In this document: piece after piece, positions 7,468-9,517 of the stretch | Position numbering within the stretch: the first letter of the stretch is position 1 | How the letters are laid out: the number at the start of each line of letters is the position of its first letter | DNA from: Nitrosospira multiformis | GTDB taxonomy: Bacteria > Pseudomonadota > Gammaproteobacteria > Burkholderiales > UBA11063 | NCBI GenBank assembly: GCA_020726205.1 | Contig: DYTA01000034.1 | Location: 1-9,517, forward strand | DNA length: 9,517 nt | Reading direction: 5' to 3' | Program-made: the position numbers and the translations under genes | Notes under the pieces: generated by a model | What the model was told of the DNA's origin: nothing | The model's database searches: none | Seen by the model: only the letters and a program-made list of their open reading frames with translations

Positions 7468-8451
7468 ATGAATGTTGCTACACTTAATAATGCGATTATT
7501 AACTATGGACTATTAATTGCTTTTATTTTTTTTGTTTTTATCTTTGTTAAATCTAGTATTAAAATAATTCCGCAGGAAAGAGTTGGCGTTGTTGAAAGAC
7601 TTGGACGATTTCATTCCGAGCTTCATCCTGGTTTACATGTATTAGTACCTTTTGTAGACCGATTAGTTGTAATTCACGATATGCGTGAGGTTCCAATGAT
7701 TGTACCCGAACAAGTTTGTATAACAAAAGATAATACTCAACTATCAATTGATGGAGTAGTTTATTTTCAAGTGAGCGATGCAAAATTAGCCACCTATGGT
7801 ACTAATAATTTCATGTCTGCTATTGTTCAACTATCACAAACTACTCTTCGCTCAGTAATTGGAAAAATGGAGCTAGATAAAACTTTTGAGGAACGAGATG
7901 AAATTAATAAACATGTCGTTGCATCTGTTGATCAAGCATCACTAAATTGGGGTGTAAAAGTATTACGTTATGAACTAAAAAATATTCAACCACCACAACA
8001 TATCATAAATGCAATGCAAGAACAAATTACTGCTGAACGTGAAAAAAGAGCCAAAATTGCCCGTTCAGAAGGAGAACGACAAGAAAAAATTAACTATGCA
8101 GAAGGTGATACTATGTCAACAATTCGTCGTTCTGAAGGTGATAAACAATCTGCTATAAATCAAGCAATAGGTGAGGCTGAGGCAATGAAAACCAGAGCGC
8201 AAGGCGAAGCTCAAGCTATCTTAGCTATTGCTGAAGCAAATGCTGAAGCAATTAGACTTATTGCAAATGCTATTTCTAATGAAAATGGGGAATTTGCAGT
8301 TAACCAAAAATTAGCTGCACAATATATTGAACAGTTTGGAAATCTAGCGAAAACTAATAACACTATGATTTTACCACATAATTTATCTGATATAGCAGGG
8401 ATAGTTTCTACTGCATTATCAGCTGTTAAACAAAGTAATTCAAAAAATTAA
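7468..8451 (+). CDS. qmcA: SPFH/stomatin-like membrane protein (QmcA family)
   Basis: A 327-residue SPFH protein anchored in the membrane by an N-terminal hydrophobic segment (about 13-28). The SPFH (band 7) domain runs from about 29 to 185 and has QERVGVVERLGRF, HPGLHVLVPFVDR, ISIDG-like TQLSIDGVVYFQV and LRSVIGKMELD. These motifs fit the QmcA/paraslipin branch better than HflK or HflC. A long Glu/Ala/Arg-rich helical region (about 186-270) follows, with repeated EGE/EGD blocks typical of oligomerising stomatins, and then a more hydrophobic C-terminus. Such proteins form large membrane rings or scaffolds, and E. coli QmcA has been linked to membrane protein quality control. It follows the NfeD-like gene by 9 bp with a strong TAAGGA (7456-7461). 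The family is firm; naming it qmcA is by resemblance and by the NfeD neighbour. Confidence 0.9.
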   Translation: MNVATLNNAIINYGLLIAFIFFVFIFVKSSIKIIPQERVGVVERLGRFHSELHPGLHVLVPFVDRLVVIHDMREVPMIVPEQVCITKDNTQLSIDGVVYFQVSDAKLATYGTNNFMSAIVQLSQTTLRSVIGKMELDKTFEERDEINKHVVASVDQASLNWGVKVLRYELKNIQPPQHIINAMQEQITAEREKRAKIARSEGERQEKINYAEGDTMSTIRRSEGDKQSAINQAIGEAEAMKTRAQGEAQAILAIAEANAEAIRLIANAISNENGEFAVNQKLAAQYIEQFGNLAKTNNTMILPHNLSDIAGIVSTALSAVKQSNSKN

Positions 8452-8453
8452 TC

Positions 8454-8476
8454 TAGCGTATATATTATGCTATAAT
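8454..8476 (+). promoter_or_regulatory. Extended -10 promoter for the DUF465 gene, overlapping an inverted repeat
   Basis: TGCTATAAT (8468-8476) is a perfect extended -10 element 36 bp before the DUF465 ATG, just after the qmcA stop. No good -35 is present, which extended -10 promoters tolerate. The imperfect inverted repeat at 8454-8472 (TAGCGTA ... TATGCTA, one G-T pair) overlaps the -10 and could be an operator or a weak hairpin. Confidence 0.6.
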
Positions 8477-8512
8477 CAATGTCTACAAACTTTTTTAAGG
8501 GAATTAGTTACT

Positions 8513-8767
8513 ATGAGAACACCTCATCAAAATTTAACTGAAAGTTTTCCAGAGTTAAAAGAATCATTTCATCACCTAAAAACACAGGATCATCACTTTC
8601 AACATATTTTACAAAAATATGAAGAGTTGGATACCCTTGTACACAAAGTTGATCATGAGCAAGAAACTATGAGTGAACTAGAATTAGAAAAAATCAAAAA
8701 AGAACGTGTTTCATTAAAAGATGATTTATATAATATGATGCTAAAACATAAAAATCAATCTAACTAA
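8513..8767 (+). CDS. DUF465 (YdcH family) small coiled-coil protein
   Basis: An 84-residue cytoplasmic, mostly helical protein. It has the typical DUF465/YdcH pattern: FHHLKTQDHHFQHILQKYEELD (residues about 19-40; the key positions are HHLK, D27, HF and the YxELD). A short break with acidic residues follows, and then SELELEKIKKERVSLKDDL ending in a charged tail. E. coli YdcH is a related protein of similar size with no established biochemical role, so no function is assigned. AAGGGA (8497-8502) lies 10 nt before the ATG. The gene is flanked by its own extended -10 promoter and a strong terminator, so it can be expressed as a single-gene unit. It is His-rich near the N-terminus. The family call is confident; the function is unknown. 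Confidence 0.9.
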   Translation: MRTPHQNLTESFPELKESFHHLKTQDHHFQHILQKYEELDTLVHKVDHEQETMSELELEKIKKERVSLKDDLYNMMLKHKNQSN

Positions 8768-8774
8768 AATCATT

Positions 8775-8813
8775 AATAGCACTAAATTAACTATTATTTA
8801 GTGCTATTTTTTT
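8775..8813 (+). terminator. Rho-independent terminator after the DUF465 gene
   Basis: A 13-bp perfect stem pairs AATAGCACTAAAT (8775-8787) with ATTTAGTGCTATT (8796-8808) around an 8-nt loop. A run of seven T ends at 8813. It begins 7 bp after the stop codon. Its end is only 26 bp before the next gene's ATG. Confidence 0.92.
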
Positions 8814-8839
8814 ATTTAACTATTTTACAAAATAAATAA

Positions 8840-9475
8840 ATGGCACCAAAACATATTACTAAAGATTTAATACTAAACGAGGCATTATTTTTAATTAAAG
8901 AGGGTGGTTTATCTGCTCTTAGCATGCGCAATCTTGCATCACGGTTAGATATAAAAGCTCCGTCTTTATATGTACATATCAAAAATAAAGCTGACATAAT
9001 TCAGCTACTCCAATCTTCAATTTTCAACTCTAATCAATTATTACAACTATTAAATTCTGATATTAACAGTTGGCAAGATCTAATTTTTAATATAATGGTT
9101 CAAATGCGCAACTATTTTCGACAACGACCATGGTTATTTGAGTTATTTTCCTCATTTGAACCTACTTCAGAAGCATCATATGTAACACTAGATACATTTA
9201 TTTTAAAAATGAAAAATCAAGGATTTAAAGTTGTTCAAGCTGGTTATATTGCGCGAATAATGCGTAAATTCTTAATTGGGCACATGACATATGAAAATAC
9301 TATATTATTAAATTCACTCGTTCAACCAAACCCAACGAGTATAGGCATGAATCAGGAACTTGTATACGCTTCTGAATTTATAAATGGATTAGATGAGGAT
9401 AGTAATGATCAAATTTTTGAATTTGGTGTACAACTAATTATTAAAGGATGTGAAAAAATATTGAATGATAATTAG
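8840..9475 (+). CDS. TetR-family transcriptional regulator
   Basis: A 211-residue DNA-binding regulator. The N-terminal helix-turn-helix domain (about 7-55) reads LSALSMRNLASRLDIKAPSLY followed by VHIKNKADIIQLL, the usual TetR pattern with the recognition helix ending in SLYVHIKNK. The rest (about 60-211) is helical and should form the ligand-binding and dimer domain. It most resembles the tetracycline-repressor-type C-terminal class, but the ligand cannot be read from sequence. The start is fixed: a TAA lies directly upstream in frame, and the next Met (residue 29) would delete part of the HTH. No Shine-Dalgarno is visible before the ATG, and the preceding terminator ends 26 bp away, so the mRNA may have a very short leader or none. 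TetR regulators usually control themselves or a neighbour; no target is evident inside the window. Confidence 0.9.
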   Translation: MAPKHITKDLILNEALFLIKEGGLSALSMRNLASRLDIKAPSLYVHIKNKADIIQLLQSSIFNSNQLLQLLNSDINSWQDLIFNIMVQMRNYFRQRPWLFELFSSFEPTSEASYVTLDTFILKMKNQGFKVVQAGYIARIMRKFLIGHMTYENTILLNSLVQPNPTSIGMNQELVYASEFINGLDEDSNDQIFEFGVQLIIKGCEKILNDN

Positions 9476-9517
9476 CATTATAATTTATAATCTCCAAAAA
9501 CTCTCTATATAATTATA

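Noticed and set aside
7559..7783. Minus-strand open frame of 74 codons inside the SPFH gene
   Set aside because: The sense strand encodes a well-conserved SPFH domain here, so the frame is a shadow.
8104..8230. Repeated Ser/Ala-Glu-Gly blocks in the SPFH gene as a DNA repeat array
   Set aside because: The periodicity is at protein level and is usual for the helical region of stomatin-like proteins; the bases are not repeated closely enough to be a separate element.
8812..8997. Minus-strand open frame of 61 codons over the TetR start
   Set aside because: It overlaps the helix-turn-helix coding region of a clear TetR protein and lacks a ribosome binding site.
9476..9517. TATAAT-like boxes and short AT palindromes after the TetR gene
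   Set aside because: The stretch is nearly all A/T and cut by the window edge, so a promoter or operator cannot be told from base composition.

Overview
This window looks like ordinary chromosome from a low-GC (roughly one third G+C by eye) proteobacterium. Three things point to the Betaproteobacteria, perhaps a low-GC Neisseriales-like lineage. They are a mannose-type EIIA gene abutting ptsH, a three-domain EIIA-HPr-EI protein (NagF type) paired with a NagE permease, and an HPr that keeps both His15 and Ser46. This placement is inference from gene content; no rRNA or species marker is present.

Left half, minus strand (about 4911 down to 1): a tightly packed phosphotransferase (PTS) operon, read nagF - nagE - mannose-type EIIA - ptsH. 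Gaps are 24 bp or less, and ptsH is cut by the left edge of the window. NagF carries EI, HPr and EIIA(Glc)-type modules in one chain. NagE carries the membrane EIIC and EIIB parts plus an extra EIIB-like domain without its cysteine. Together they should import and phosphorylate N-acetylglucosamine. The stand-alone EIIA(Man) and HPr have no matching permease here and are more likely a regulatory branch.

Middle (4912-5071): a 160-bp divergent regulatory region between nagF and zwf. It has a perfect TATAAT for zwf and three copies of an AAAAGTT heptamer, two of them in a 9-bp tandem repeat.

Right half, plus strand: zwf (glucose-6-phosphate dehydrogenase) and a small lipoprotein of unknown function form one transcription unit ending at a strong intrinsic terminator (6955-6997). 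Next come an NfeD-like membrane protein and a QmcA/stomatin-like SPFH protein, a known membrane pair. A small DUF465 (YdcH-family) coiled-coil protein follows with its own extended -10 promoter and a strong terminator (8775-8813). Last is a TetR-family regulator that has no visible ribosome binding site, and its target is not in the window.

No stretch over 300 bases lacks a gene. I see no tRNA, rRNA, CRISPR array, insertion sequence or phage gene. I found no convincing new multi-gene system; the oddest points are the degenerate EIIB copy in NagE, the repeat-rich divergent promoter, the orphan lipoprotein behind zwf and the SD-less tetR-type start.
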